From positions 1-19,303 of the forward strand of contig CAYGZQ010000071.1 of NCBI GenBank assembly GCA_964354375.1: DNA of 19,303 nt, given 5' to 3'. The position numbers were made by a program, and so were the translations under genes. Source of the DNA: CAYGZQ01 sp964354375 [NCBI: uncultured Planctomycetota bacterium]. GTDB lineage: Bacteria > JAJVIF01 > JAPKYR01. Every line of letters begins with the position of its first letter. The stretch's first letter is position 1. Below, piece by piece: positions 7,987-16,349 of the stretch. The notes under the pieces are model-generated. The model did not search any database and was not told where the DNA came from. It saw only the letters and a program-made list of their open reading frames with translations.

Positions 7987-10350
7987 GTGAGCATAACGAG
8001 AAAACGCCATAGAGGATCATTACAGGGCGGTGTCGTCCTGTTCATTGTCCTGCTTCTCATCGGCTGCGGAGGGAAGGGACCCACCGATCCCGGACTGGTT
8101 CCCACCGGGCAGCAGCCGGCGGTCCGAAGCCCAGAGACGGAATGGCTCTCGGACGGCCGTGTCACGTGGGGCTACTGGGACATAACGATCGATCCGGTCG
8201 GCATGACTTCCGAGGTCGTGCCGCTGCGAACTGGGCAGGTTCACTACAACGTGCTCCAGATGCTGGAAGGGTGGGCGTGCAAGAATTGCGTGGGGATCGA
8301 GGGCCTGTCGTGGTCGGAGCAGAATACGCTTCTGGTCGACATCTCCATCCGCCACCCCTATGCGTACAACCGTCTCGACCTTACCGGACGGGATGTTCGA
8401 GGCATCGCGATTTTCGACGGGACCAGCTTCTTCCCGTACCACACGGTAAGGGACAAAAACGGGGTCGAGCAGCCTCTCCTCGCGTCTCGGGTGCTCCTCA
8501 ATGCCGACGGCTGGACCACTCACTTCAACCGCGAGACAGCCAAGGAAGGCCTGGGACTTTTCGACTATCGTCGCGGAAAGATGACCTTCCCGGACGAAAA
8601 CACGATCATCGGCAACCTCCATCCGTTCAAGTACTTTTACACCGACTTGTACAAGCGCCTGTTCCGTCCCGGCTACACTGAGGTCCAGACCTATGAGCTG
8701 GCCATCAAGCCTGCGACTCCCTTTACCTTCGCTTATTCGGTCGACGCAGCGTGGAATCTTCCTCTCCATTGGCCCGTGATCGACCCGATCAACGATTTCG
8801 ATCTGTCGGCCAATGCAAGGGAAGCATTCCAGATTTCCCTGACTGTCGATGACAACACTCTCACGCGCCAGGGCGGACATGCGGACCTCACCTTCGATAT
8901 CTTCGACCACCAGGGTTACGAGACCATATCGACGATCACGATTGAAGCGCCCGACCTGTTCGTGGGCACAATCAGCGTGGATCCCGCGTCGCCGGTCACG
9001 ACCGCCGAGGAGATGGCTCGGTACACGGTCACAATCAACAATGATACCGGCCATGCGAAGGTTGACGGCGGAGGGAGCGACGTTCTTTTCGTGGTCGAGG
9101 ACATGAATCAGAGCGTCGTCGGTGAAGACCTTCACGCGTACCAGGTCACCACGTTGGCGGTGGAGGATGTCCCGATGGGCTGGAGGCCCAGGGACAACAC
9201 TTTCGCGAACCTTGCGTTCCCCGGGCCGATCCCGCCCGGACCGAACTACGACATGACGGTGATCTCCGATCCGCAGGACCCCTGGGCGTTTGAGCAGGGC
9301 GAGTCGATGCTGGTTTTCACCAATGACGATGACGAGAGTTACACAGGCTGTAACCGCGATTTCAACGACTGGGTCAAGCTTGCAGGCTATCCCGGCAACC
9401 CGCACAGCTGGCTGCTCCCGACACGCCGGATCGACGCGGCGACCACGGGAGCGTTCGGCGTTGTGTCCGATTCCGACGTGCAGGTGTCCGGTGAGTATCT
9501 GGTCAGGCATTGCGCGAACATGCACATTGCCGGCGGGACATACACGACCAGCTGGTTCACCGGCACGCTGGGCGATCCGTCTCCGTTCCTGGAGCTTGCC
9601 AGGGATGTGTCGGGAGGCTTCGGGAGCGCGATCGGCGACCCTGTCTATGCCCTATACCTGTTCGATCCCAGCGCCGGATACACTCAGCCGTCCTATGCAT
9701 CGATGCACCGCATAGGCTCACCGTACAACGACCCGGACGAGGTCCTCAGGGCCTATGTTCCGCTGTCCTCAGGCCTCTCCGGTGGGGCGCCGCCCTACGG
9801 CGTCAGTTTCAAGGACTTCGCCGCAATGGCTATCGATGACGATCCGGTCGGCGAGGAAAGCCCGTTCGCGGTTTATGTCTATGCAGCCGAGAACAGCTCC
9901 CTCGGACCGGGCACCAGCAGGGAGCTCGATGTCTTCAGGGTCAATTTCAGCGATCCTTTGGGGCTGCAGCACATTCACACGTACCAGAGCAGTCTGCTTG
10001 GGTCGACCCTGATATGGCCTCCGGGACAGGAGCCGAGGATCGCGGACATATGCGTCCTGCCCGCCATGACCAATGGCGTCTACATGGGGGCGGACAAATA
10101 CGCCGAACACAACTGGATCGCAGTGCTCTACACGTTCACTCTCAACGCACAGTGGTTCATCGAGATCTTCGACACCCAGGCGGATGATCCGGTCGATGCA
10201 TGGCAGAGCCCGATCTACACGACCCCCTATCGCATGGGTCACGCACTCGCTATCGACGTGGATCCCGCGAATTTCGAGATCTACGTGCTCCATGACGATC
10301 AGCCGCTCGGCACAGGCACTCCGCGTCTGACCTGTCTCGAATACTACTGA
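7987..10350 (+). CDS. Lipoprotein 3 of a three-paralog family
   Basis: This is a predicted lipoprotein of 787 residues, an end-to-end paralog of lipoprotein 2. The GTG at 7987 is chosen because GAGGAGG at 7974-7980 lies 6 nt upstream and the signal peptide follows directly. The lipobox is LIGC with Cys27 and Gly at +2. Shared landmarks are WGYWDI, LSWSEQNTLLVDI, DVRGIAI at 136-142, NADGWTTHFNRETA, FAYSVDAAW, EAPDLFVGT at 320-328, GGGSDVLFVVED at 361-372, then GDPVYALYLF and NSSLGPGTSRELDVF in the C-terminal half. Near-equal positions of these motifs in both proteins show few insertions or deletions. The 190-nt gap before it has no clear promoter, so it may be co-transcribed with lipoprotein 2. 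The function is unknown; a surface-exposed beta-rich protein is the most that can be said. Confidence 0.9.
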   Translation: MSITRKRHRGSLQGGVVLFIVLLLIGCGGKGPTDPGLVPTGQQPAVRSPETEWLSDGRVTWGYWDITIDPVGMTSEVVPLRTGQVHYNVLQMLEGWACKNCVGIEGLSWSEQNTLLVDISIRHPYAYNRLDLTGRDVRGIAIFDGTSFFPYHTVRDKNGVEQPLLASRVLLNADGWTTHFNRETAKEGLGLFDYRRGKMTFPDENTIIGNLHPFKYFYTDLYKRLFRPGYTEVQTYELAIKPATPFTFAYSVDAAWNLPLHWPVIDPINDFDLSANAREAFQISLTVDDNTLTRQGGHADLTFDIFDHQGYETISTITIEAPDLFVGTISVDPASPVTTAEEMARYTVTINNDTGHAKVDGGGSDVLFVVEDMNQSVVGEDLHAYQVTTLAVEDVPMGWRPRDNTFANLAFPGPIPPGPNYDMTVISDPQDPWAFEQGESMLVFTNDDDESYTGCNRDFNDWVKLAGYPGNPHSWLLPTRRIDAATTGAFGVVSDSDVQVSGEYLVRHCANMHIAGGTYTTSWFTGTLGDPSPFLELARDVSGGFGSAIGDPVYALYLFDPSAGYTQPSYASMHRIGSPYNDPDEVLRAYVPLSSGLSGGAPPYGVSFKDFAAMAIDDDPVGEESPFAVYVYAAENSSLGPGTSRELDVFRVNFSDPLGLQHIHTYQSSLLGSTLIWPPGQEPRIADICVLPAMTNGVYMGADKYAEHNWIAVLYTFTLNAQWFIEIFDTQADDPVDAWQSPIYTTPYRMGHALAIDVDPANFEIYVLHDDQPLGTGTPRLTCLEYY

Positions 10351-10439
10351 GCCGAATCCTGGGAACTCATTTCAGCACAAGGAATCCCCCCGAACCGGTT
10401 TTTTTTTCCGTTTTCGCGGGATCGGCCATGCATGCAAAA

Positions 10440-10524
10440 GGGGACTGGCACACCGATTTCGCTTCACGATCAGCGTCACTTTCGCTGTCGGGCTCGGGAA
10501 GGCGAAATCGGCTTGCCTGTCCCC
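10440..10524. repeat. REP-like imperfect palindrome between convergent genes
   Basis: The left arm 10440-10462 (GGGGACTGGCACACCGAT then TTCGC) and the right arm 10502-10524 are reverse complements at 20 of 23 positions. They are separated by 39 nt that hold a nested hairpin, CAGCG 10471-10475 with CGCTG 10483-10487. This fits a REP/MITE-like mobile palindrome, and could also serve as a bidirectional terminator between lipoprotein 3 and deoA. The stop codon of deoA (10476-10478) lies in the nested loop, so the element supplies about the last 15 codons of that gene. A run of nine T at 10399-10407 lies just upstream, but I see no strong stem beside it. Confidence 0.75.
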
Positions 10525-11837
10525 GGGCCCCAGTCCAGGAACAATGCGATGTCAGGAGGTCTATGGGATACGAACCTGAAAGCCTCCAGCGCCCGCGCGG
10601 CGGCTACCGGATTCGCCACAGCGCCGTTGGAGTGGACCTCGCACAAAACCTCCCCCTGTTCTATCGCATCGCCCGGACGCTTCAGCAGCATCACTCCGAC
10701 AGCGGCGTCGATAACGTCTTCCTTGGTCTTTCGACCGCCGCCCAGATCGCGGACAAGTTCCCCGATCTGAAGCGCGTCGCATGAAGCAACAAAACCGTTC
10801 CTCGGGCTTCTGACGGGCAAAATGCGCTCCGCTCGGGGGAGGATTTTCTCCGGGACGTCGATGACAGAGGGATTTCCGCCCTGGTGCTTGACCATGTCGC
10901 GGAACCTGTCGAGCGCGGCTCCTCCTGCAAGAAGGCTCCGCGCGCGGCTCCTGGTCTGCTGGATTTTCCCGAGACCGCACATCGTTCCGAGACGCGCGGC
11001 CATTTCTATGGACACGGTTTTCAGCGGATCTCCGTCGGGCGCCCTGTTTCTGAGAACGGATATCGCCTCGGAGACCTCGAGCGCGTTTCCGACCGCCCTT
11101 CCCAGCGGGGCTTCCATCGAGGTCAGCAGGGCCCTGACCTTCCGTCCGCACGCTCTTCCAAGTCTTATCATCAGTGCGGCAAGGCTTTTCGCGGATGCAG
11201 CGTCCTTCATGAAGGCGCCGGAGCCGACCTTGACATCCAGCAGTATCGTCGGCGCTCCCCCGGCAAGTTTCTTCGACATGATGCTGGACGCGATCAGGGA
11301 TTCCTGGTCCACAGTCGCGGTGACATCTCTCAGCGCGTACAAAATCCCGTCGGCGGGAGTCATGTCCTTGTCCTGGCCCGCGACCGCGCATCCGACCGAG
11401 TTCACGATTCCGCGAAACTCGTCCTCGCTTAAGCTCGTTCGGAAACCGGGGATGCTTTCGAGCTTGTCGATCGTTCCGCCCGTGTGTCCGAGTCCGCGAC
11501 CGGAATGCTTGCCCATGCGCATCCCCATCGCGGCGACAAGCGGCGCGACCACAAGTGTCACGGTGTCGCCGACGCCGCCGGTCGAGTGTTTGTCGACCAC
11601 GGGAGGACCGTCGGTGTCCCATTCGAAGGTTTTGCCGGAGTCGGCCATCGCGCGTGTGAGCGCGAGCGTTTCGCCGAACGATAGTCCCTGGAAACACACC
11701 GCCATAAGCCATGCGGTTACCTGGTAGTCGGGAATCTGATGCGACACCAGGCCTTCGATAAACGATGTGATCTCGCCGGGTTCATGACTGCGCCCGGATT
11801 TCTTGGCTGCTATGAATTCCAGTGCAACGAAGCCCAT
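10476..11837 (-). CDS. deoA: Pyrimidine-nucleoside (thymidine) phosphorylase
   Basis: This cytoplasmic salvage enzyme cleaves thymidine or uridine with phosphate to the free base and (deoxy)ribose-1-phosphate. The protein has 453 residues, slightly longer than the usual 430-440. Phosphate-binding KHSTGGVGD is at 83-91. The family signature SGRGLGHTGGTIDKLE is at 112-127. The N-terminal alpha domain and the C-terminal alpha/beta domain are both complete. The ATG at 11837 lies 3 nt after the stop of the methylmalonyl-CoA mutase gene, so it is the last gene of a tight cluster; its Shine-Dalgarno is weak. Oddity: roughly the last 15 residues, GTGKPISPSRARQRK, come from the repeat at 10440-10524 and are probably not ancestral. 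Sequence alone does not separate thymidine from broad pyrimidine specificity. Confidence 0.94.
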   Translation of the reverse strand: MGFVALEFIAAKKSGRSHEPGEITSFIEGLVSHQIPDYQVTAWLMAVCFQGLSFGETLALTRAMADSGKTFEWDTDGPPVVDKHSTGGVGDTVTLVVAPLVAAMGMRMGKHSGRGLGHTGGTIDKLESIPGFRTSLSEDEFRGIVNSVGCAVAGQDKDMTPADGILYALRDVTATVDQESLIASSIMSKKLAGGAPTILLDVKVGSGAFMKDAASAKSLAALMIRLGRACGRKVRALLTSMEAPLGRAVGNALEVSEAISVLRNRAPDGDPLKTVSIEMAARLGTMCGLGKIQQTRSRARSLLAGGAALDRFRDMVKHQGGNPSVIDVPEKILPRAERILPVRSPRNGFVASCDALQIGELVRDLGGGRKTKEDVIDAAVGVMLLKRPGDAIEQGEVLCEVHSNGAVANPVAAARALEAFRFVSHRPPDIALFLDWGPGTGKPISPSRARQRK

Positions 11838-11840
11838 ATG

Positions 11841-13499
11841 TCACACCACGATGCTTTCGCGATACACTCCGAACTCGGTGCGCATGCGGTCGCAGATCTC
11901 GCCGAGGGTGGCCTCGGCCCTGACCGCTTCGAGGACCGCCTCGAACATCTTCCCCCGATTCCGCGCTGTTTCCTGGACCGCGTCGAGAGCTTTCCCCACG
12001 CGCGCGTTGTCTCTCTGGCTGCGAAGCTCCCTGAGTTTCGCGGTCTGCCTGTCGCGGATGGCCGGATCGACCCTCAGAAAGTCCTTAAAAGCCTCTTCCT
12101 CCTCGACTTGAAACTTGTTCACGCCGACAATCACGCGCTCGCCGGAATCGACCGACTTCTGCCATTCGTACGCTGCGTTCTGGATTTCGCGCTGCGGGTA
12201 GCCCTCCTCGATTGCGCGACGCATGCCGCCGCGACGGTCGATCTCCGCGAGGTATCGCCGCGCTTCCTCTTCGATCTTGTCGGTCAACGACTCGATAGCC
12301 CAGCTCCCGCCGAGCGGATCGACGATGTCGGCCACCCCGGATTCGTGCGCGAGGACCTGCTGCGTCCTCAGCGCGAGACGCACCGAGGATTCCGTGGGAA
12401 GGCACTGCGCCTCGTCCATCGAGTTCGTATGAAGGCTCTGTGTTCCGCCAAGCACCGCCGCGAGAGCCTGGATCGCCACTCGCACCGAATTGTTGACCGG
12501 CTGCTCTCTTGTCAGCATGCTTCCCGCGGTCTGAGTGTGAAACCTCAGCATCCAGCTTCTGGGATCTTCGGCCTTGAACTCGTCCTTCATTATCCGGGCC
12601 CACAGACGTCGAGCTGCACGGAATTTCGCCACCTCTTCGATGAGGTTATTGTGCGCATTGAAGAAAAAGCTTATCCGGGGCGCGAAGCTATCGACTGGCA
12701 GACCCGCATCTATCGCGGCTTTCACGTACTCCCGGCCGTCCGCCAGCGTGAACGCGACCTCCTGCACCGCCGTGCATCCCGCTTCCCTTATGTGATAGCC
12801 GGAGATCGATATCGGGTTCCATTTCGGGAGATTGAGCGAGCAGAATCGGAACGAGTCGCTCACTAGGTACATACTGGGGTCGGGCGGGAAGATGTATGTT
12901 CCCCTCGCCATGTATTCCTTGAGTATGTCGTTCTGAACCGTCCCCCCCAGACCCTTCAAGTCGACCCCGGTCTTCTCCGCAACGGCGATGTACATCGCCA
13001 TCAGCACCGTCGCCGGCGCATTGATGGTCATCGATGTCGTCACTTCGCCCAGGTTTATCCCTCGGAACAGGATTTCCATGTCGCGCACGCTGTCGATCGT
13101 GACGCCGGTCTTTCCCACTTCGCCTTCCGCAAGATCGTTGTCGCTGTCCAGGCCCATCTGGGTGGGCAGGTCGAATGCCACCGACAGACCCGTCAGCCCG
13201 GAATCGATCAGGAAATGATACCTGCGATTCGTGTCCTCGGCGTCCCCGAAACCCGCATACTGGCGCATGGTCCAGAACTTGCCCAGGTACATGGTGGAGT
13301 AAATCCCGCGAGTGTAGGGAAACTCGCCGGGCCAGCCGATGTCCGACGCGAAGTCAGAATTTTCGATGTCCGGCAGCGAGTAGGCTTCCCGGAAATCGAA
13401 CCCCGATGTACTCTTCGGAGATCGGATTTTCCCGGCCTTCCTCTGCTTGTCGACATCTGCGTCGAACCTGTTTCGTCCATTGGCGAAACTGTCATTCAT
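11841..13499 (-). CDS. mcmA1: Methylmalonyl-CoA mutase, catalytic subunit (split type)
   Basis: This subunit interconverts (R)-methylmalonyl-CoA and succinyl-CoA with adenosylcobalamin, linking propionate metabolism to the TCA cycle. The protein has 552 residues and is only the TIM-barrel catalytic part. The C-terminal B12-binding domain of fused mutases is absent, as in systems with a separate small subunit, and none is encoded in this window. Visible residues include Tyr81 in MRQYAGF, Arg199 in YMARGTY and His236 in SGYHIREAG. Tyr and Arg at the first two positions are the methylmalonyl-CoA pattern; isobutyryl-CoA mutase has Phe and Gln there. The start at 13499 is supported by GAGGT 7 nt upstream, which overlaps the end of the AsmA-like gene. 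The frame is open further upstream to 13634, but that part is not family-like. Confidence 0.93.
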   Translation of the reverse strand: MNDSFANGRNRFDADVDKQRKAGKIRSPKSTSGFDFREAYSLPDIENSDFASDIGWPGEFPYTRGIYSTMYLGKFWTMRQYAGFGDAEDTNRRYHFLIDSGLTGLSVAFDLPTQMGLDSDNDLAEGEVGKTGVTIDSVRDMEILFRGINLGEVTTSMTINAPATVLMAMYIAVAEKTGVDLKGLGGTVQNDILKEYMARGTYIFPPDPSMYLVSDSFRFCSLNLPKWNPISISGYHIREAGCTAVQEVAFTLADGREYVKAAIDAGLPVDSFAPRISFFFNAHNNLIEEVAKFRAARRLWARIMKDEFKAEDPRSWMLRFHTQTAGSMLTREQPVNNSVRVAIQALAAVLGGTQSLHTNSMDEAQCLPTESSVRLALRTQQVLAHESGVADIVDPLGGSWAIESLTDKIEEEARRYLAEIDRRGGMRRAIEEGYPQREIQNAAYEWQKSVDSGERVIVGVNKFQVEEEEAFKDFLRVDPAIRDRQTAKLRELRSQRDNARVGKALDAVQETARNRGKMFEAVLEAVRAEATLGEICDRMRTEFGVYRESIVV

Positions 13500-13509
13500 A
13501 ACTTTTACC

Positions 13510-15117
13510 TCAGTGGTTGCCGGTGACCGACCCCCCCAGATCGTGCGCGAGGTCGCTTCCCTTGTCCAGAAGCCCCTCCAGGAGGTTTTGCGTGGGTCTC
13601 GCACTGAAGACAGGAGTGTCGACCGATCCCGCAACCGAAAATTCGAGAGATACCCGGCTCATCGAAGTGGGCAGGAAGCTCACGAACGGTCCGATCTTCG
13701 GGTGACGGCGGGCGCGGTCGAGCGGGACCGAAAGCCCGCCTTCCGCGCTTATTGTCTTGTCGAATCCTACGAGCCCGCGCGCTTCCACCTGGAGGTCGTC
13801 GGAGACGAAATGAAATCTCTCCACGATTATCTGGGCTTCCTGTATCCTTGCTCGGACCTCAATCTCCTTGTACGGCGCGAGATCCTCGGCTGAGACGGGA
13901 GCATCCTGGGGCGCTCCTTGTGTCATCGATAGAAACCGGTCTGAGAACGGCGACAGAAACGTCCCGCCGGTCGACGTAATGAGCGTCGTGCAGGTCATCG
14001 CGTCAGCGCTGGCGAAATCCCCGCTCGCGTCGACCGATCCCGAAAAGGCCCCCTTCATCTCGTATTTCAGATACCCGTTTTGATCCAGGTAGGCGGGGAG
14101 ATCGACCGAGTCGAACGAGCATTTCGCGCTCCATATCGGATTCTCGGTGAGGAGGTTGATGCGAGCTGTGCCCTCGACTGAGCCTCCGTACGCGTCCGCG
14201 GTCAGCCCGGTCAGGTCCACAACGCCCGCGGAATAGGCTATGTCCCCTGTTGCGCTGTCGATTTTCACATTACCCAGCAAGGCTTCGGATAGCTGCAATG
14301 CGCCGGACACGCTGATCTGATCTCTGGCGCCTTCCATATGAATCGCGCACTGCGCCTTGCCCTCAGGAAGGAATGCGCTTTCCCTGAAGAGTGGATCGAG
14401 GTCCCTGAACACGGTGACTACATTGACCTCGCCCACATCTGCATCGAGATCCATTGCCTCTTTCGAATCCACCGGGACATATCCCTTGAACTCGATCGGC
14501 GTAGTGAAGTACAGGCCCGTGACCGAGTCGAGCCACAATCCCTGTTTCGGGACGTATCTGCCCGCGCCCTCCAGCCGGTTGAACGCGACGTCGACCGACT
14601 CTGTCATGTTCGGGTAGCGTTTATGAATCTCCAGCACTCCGTTTTCGCACGTTATCTGAATGCCCCTCGCACCTGCAGGAGGCGGCGCGACGCCTGCAAG
14701 AATCAATGGAACCCGCGCAGAGCTCATCCTGAACGTCCACTGTGGGAGGACTATCTTTCCATCCGTCCCGATGTGCAGGTTCACTTCAAAGCCGTCGACA
14801 TGGACGCGGGTCGGGGTGAAATCGCGCCTGAGAAGGTCGAGAAGCGAGAACCTGAACGTGGCCTTATCGGCTCTGACAAGCGGCAGATGGGCTGGATCCT
14901 TGTCTGCGTACACGATGATCCTCTCGGCCGTGACACCCGACCACAAATCGCCCCGGACCGTGCCAACCTTCACATGCCCGTCGGAACGCGTCTCGATATC
15001 GCGTATGATCTGACCCGATTTCCCGTTGATATAGACCCGCATTCCCGGTCCGAATATCGCCCAGATCAGGATGGGCGCGAGCACAACGATGATGAGCAGT
15101 ATCCGCAGTCTCTTCAC
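13510..15117 (-). CDS. AsmA/TamB-like envelope protein
   Basis: This 535-residue protein has one N-terminal membrane anchor (about residues 5-24) and a long periplasmic beta-rich body. The first segment ([19 protein letters not shown], then [18 protein letters not shown]) looks like the AsmA/TamB N-terminal region. The end ([16 protein letters not shown]) matches the GtLdkPvf-type closing motif of AsmA-family proteins. Such proteins are thought to bridge inner and outer membranes and carry phospholipid, so this supports a diderm cell. The start is GTG at 15117, with GGAGGT 4 nt upstream. That GTG overlaps the holA stop as GTGA, suggesting translational coupling. The protein is shorter than TamB or YhdP and about AsmA-sized. 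The family call is moderately sure; the exact role is unknown. Confidence 0.75.
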   Translation of the reverse strand: MKRLRILLIIVVLAPILIWAIFGPGMRVYINGKSGQIIRDIETRSDGHVKVGTVRGDLWSGVTAERIIVYADKDPAHLPLVRADKATFRFSLLDLLRRDFTPTRVHVDGFEVNLHIGTDGKIVLPQWTFRMSSARVPLILAGVAPPPAGARGIQITCENGVLEIHKRYPNMTESVDVAFNRLEGAGRYVPKQGLWLDSVTGLYFTTPIEFKGYVPVDSKEAMDLDADVGEVNVVTVFRDLDPLFRESAFLPEGKAQCAIHMEGARDQISVSGALQLSEALLGNVKIDSATGDIAYSAGVVDLTGLTADAYGGSVEGTARINLLTENPIWSAKCSFDSVDLPAYLDQNGYLKYEMKGAFSGSVDASGDFASADAMTCTTLITSTGGTFLSPFSDRFLSMTQGAPQDAPVSAEDLAPYKEIEVRARIQEAQIIVERFHFVSDDLQVEARGLVGFDKTISAEGGLSVPLDRARRHPKIGPFVSFLPTSMSRVSLEFSVAGSVDTPVFSARPTQNLLEGLLDKGSDLAHDLGGSVTGNH

Positions 15118-16238
15118 ACCGACCTCCCTCTGCGCGGATGATATTCCGAGCCGCCCGGCGCTTCAGCTTCCCCCGATCTCTGGAGCGGGGGTCCCCCGAC
15201 CGCAAGCCGCGCGATGAGTGTCTCGAGCGCAAGTTTTGCAGGCATGGTCCCGCGTTTGAGATGCACGTCGGTCTCCATGAGCTGATCCAGGATTCTTGCG
15301 TAGTCGAATTCAGGAAAAATCCTGACCTGGCCGAGGACCTTCCGAATAACAAACGGCGATTCCTTCAACACCTTGGCCACGTCGCCCGGAGGAACGCCGC
15401 TTTCGAGCAATTCACGCACCTGCCCGATGATTCTGACCTGGCGCGCGATCATCGCGAGTATGTACGGCGGAGCCGCGCCGCGATCCATAAGGTCGCTCAA
15501 GACTTCCATCGCCTCGCCGGTTCTTCTGAGCCCGATGACATCGACCAGATGGAAAATGCCCGCCTCGTAGGATTCGGTGACCACCTTCTCGACATCTTCT
15601 CTTGTCGGACTCGCTCCCGGTCCGGCATAGATGGAAAGTTTTCTAAGCTCCTGGAGGATACTCCCCTTGTCTGAGCCGACCAGGGTCGCGAAACGTTCCG
15701 CAGCGTCGCCGTCGATCCTGATTCCGAGTCTGCCCGCTTCGGCCTGAATAAATTTCACCGCGTTGTCGGTGTCGCCGGCGGCGGCGTCGAACCACATGGC
15801 CTTGGACTCATCGATAACGCACCCGACCTTCTTCAATGCCCTGTAGAACGCGGTCCTGCCGTCGAGATGCCCGTTCTCCTCTACAAAAATCAGCAGAGCA
15901 TTATCGGGAAGATCTCCAAGCTGCTCCACTGCGCGTACGATTGTCTCACCGCCTGCACCCAGGTCCTCCTCACGGGTCTCATCCTCGTCAGGCTTTTTGA
16001 AGAACCGCTCGACCGCCTTGACTCCTTTTGCGACAACAACTCGCTGTCCACCGAGAAAGGGCACGGTAAGCGCGCTTGAGACCACATCGAAAATCGTCGT
16101 CCCGGTCTCGCTCAGATCGAATACTGAAAAATTCAGGTTACCCTCGCGAGGCACATCCTTCAGAAGCCTGTCGAGCTTCTCCCTGATGAGGAAAGGGTCG
16201 GGCGACTTGGCATCGCCATGCAGCAGGTGGATCGGCAT
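15114..16238 (-). CDS. holA: DNA polymerase III subunit delta
   Basis: This is the clamp-loader delta subunit, which opens the beta sliding clamp during replication. The protein has 374 residues, a little longer than the typical 330-350. Family features run in order: an N-terminal MPIHLLHGD strand, FLGGQRVVVAKG in the position of the usual PLFgxrRlVvv motif, LPDNALLIFVEE, ILQELRKLSIYAG, EAGIFHLVDVI, then the C-terminal helical collar with RQVRIIGQVRELL and SPFVIRKVLGQVR. An acidic insert, KPDEDETREED, near residues 82-92 adds length. The ATG at 16238 has no good Shine-Dalgarno. It is the first gene of the minus-strand cluster and overlaps the next gene by 4 nt. Sequence identity to the family is low, as is normal for HolA, but the pattern is clear. 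Confidence 0.9.
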   Translation of the reverse strand: MPIHLLHGDAKSPDPFLIREKLDRLLKDVPREGNLNFSVFDLSETGTTIFDVVSSALTVPFLGGQRVVVAKGVKAVERFFKKPDEDETREEDLGAGGETIVRAVEQLGDLPDNALLIFVEENGHLDGRTAFYRALKKVGCVIDESKAMWFDAAAGDTDNAVKFIQAEAGRLGIRIDGDAAERFATLVGSDKGSILQELRKLSIYAGPGASPTREDVEKVVTESYEAGIFHLVDVIGLRRTGEAMEVLSDLMDRGAAPPYILAMIARQVRIIGQVRELLESGVPPGDVAKVLKESPFVIRKVLGQVRIFPEFDYARILDQLMETDVHLKRGTMPAKLALETLIARLAVGGPPLQRSGEAEAPGGSEYHPRRGRSV

Positions 16239-16349
16239 TGTGACCGCGCGAGCGCCCTCAGCGACTCATGAAACGCGGACGAGAGTATACCGCAGAGGCG
16301 CGATTCATCGCGACGCCTGAAGGTTTTTCGTGCTATTCTTCCGCCCGTT
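16239..16349. promoter_or_regulatory. Divergent promoter region, holA / thiE
   Basis: These 111 nt separate the divergent holA and thiE starts. On the minus strand TATACT (16289-16284) is a good -10 for the holA cluster. On the plus strand TATTCT (16334-16339) is a possible -10 for thiE, ending only 10 nt before its ATG. Neither has a recognisable -35 at 16-18 nt. The thiE candidate would give an almost leaderless mRNA, which fits the absence of a Shine-Dalgarno there. Confidence 0.3.

Noticed and set aside
8020-9525. 501-residue open frame antisense to lipoprotein 3
   Set aside because: It has no Shine-Dalgarno and an Arg/Val/His/Asp-rich composition typical of an antisense shadow in GC-rich DNA. 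Lipoprotein 3 on the plus strand has a signal peptide and a paralog, so it is the real gene.
10399-10407. Nine-T run after lipoprotein 3 as an intrinsic terminator
   Set aside because: I could not find a stable GC stem directly before the run; only an 8-bp AACCGGTT palindrome and 4-bp pairings are present. Termination here may depend on the larger palindrome downstream or on Rho.
10561-11712. 383-residue second minus frame inside deoA
   Set aside because: It is Arg/Gly-rich and overlaps the conserved phosphorylase frame completely, so it is an off-frame shadow.
11739-12866. 375-residue plus-strand open frame over the mutase gene
   Set aside because: It is antisense to highly conserved methylmalonyl-CoA mutase sequence and has shadow-type composition.
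11841-13499. Isobutyryl-CoA mutase instead of methylmalonyl-CoA mutase
   Set aside because: The size would fit, but Tyr81 and Arg199 follow the methylmalonyl-CoA pattern rather than the Phe/Gln pair of isobutyryl-CoA mutases.
13500-13634. N-terminal extension of methylmalonyl-CoA mutase
   Set aside because: It overlaps the end of the AsmA-like gene and does not resemble mutase N-termini. The ATG at 13499 has a well-placed GAGGT.
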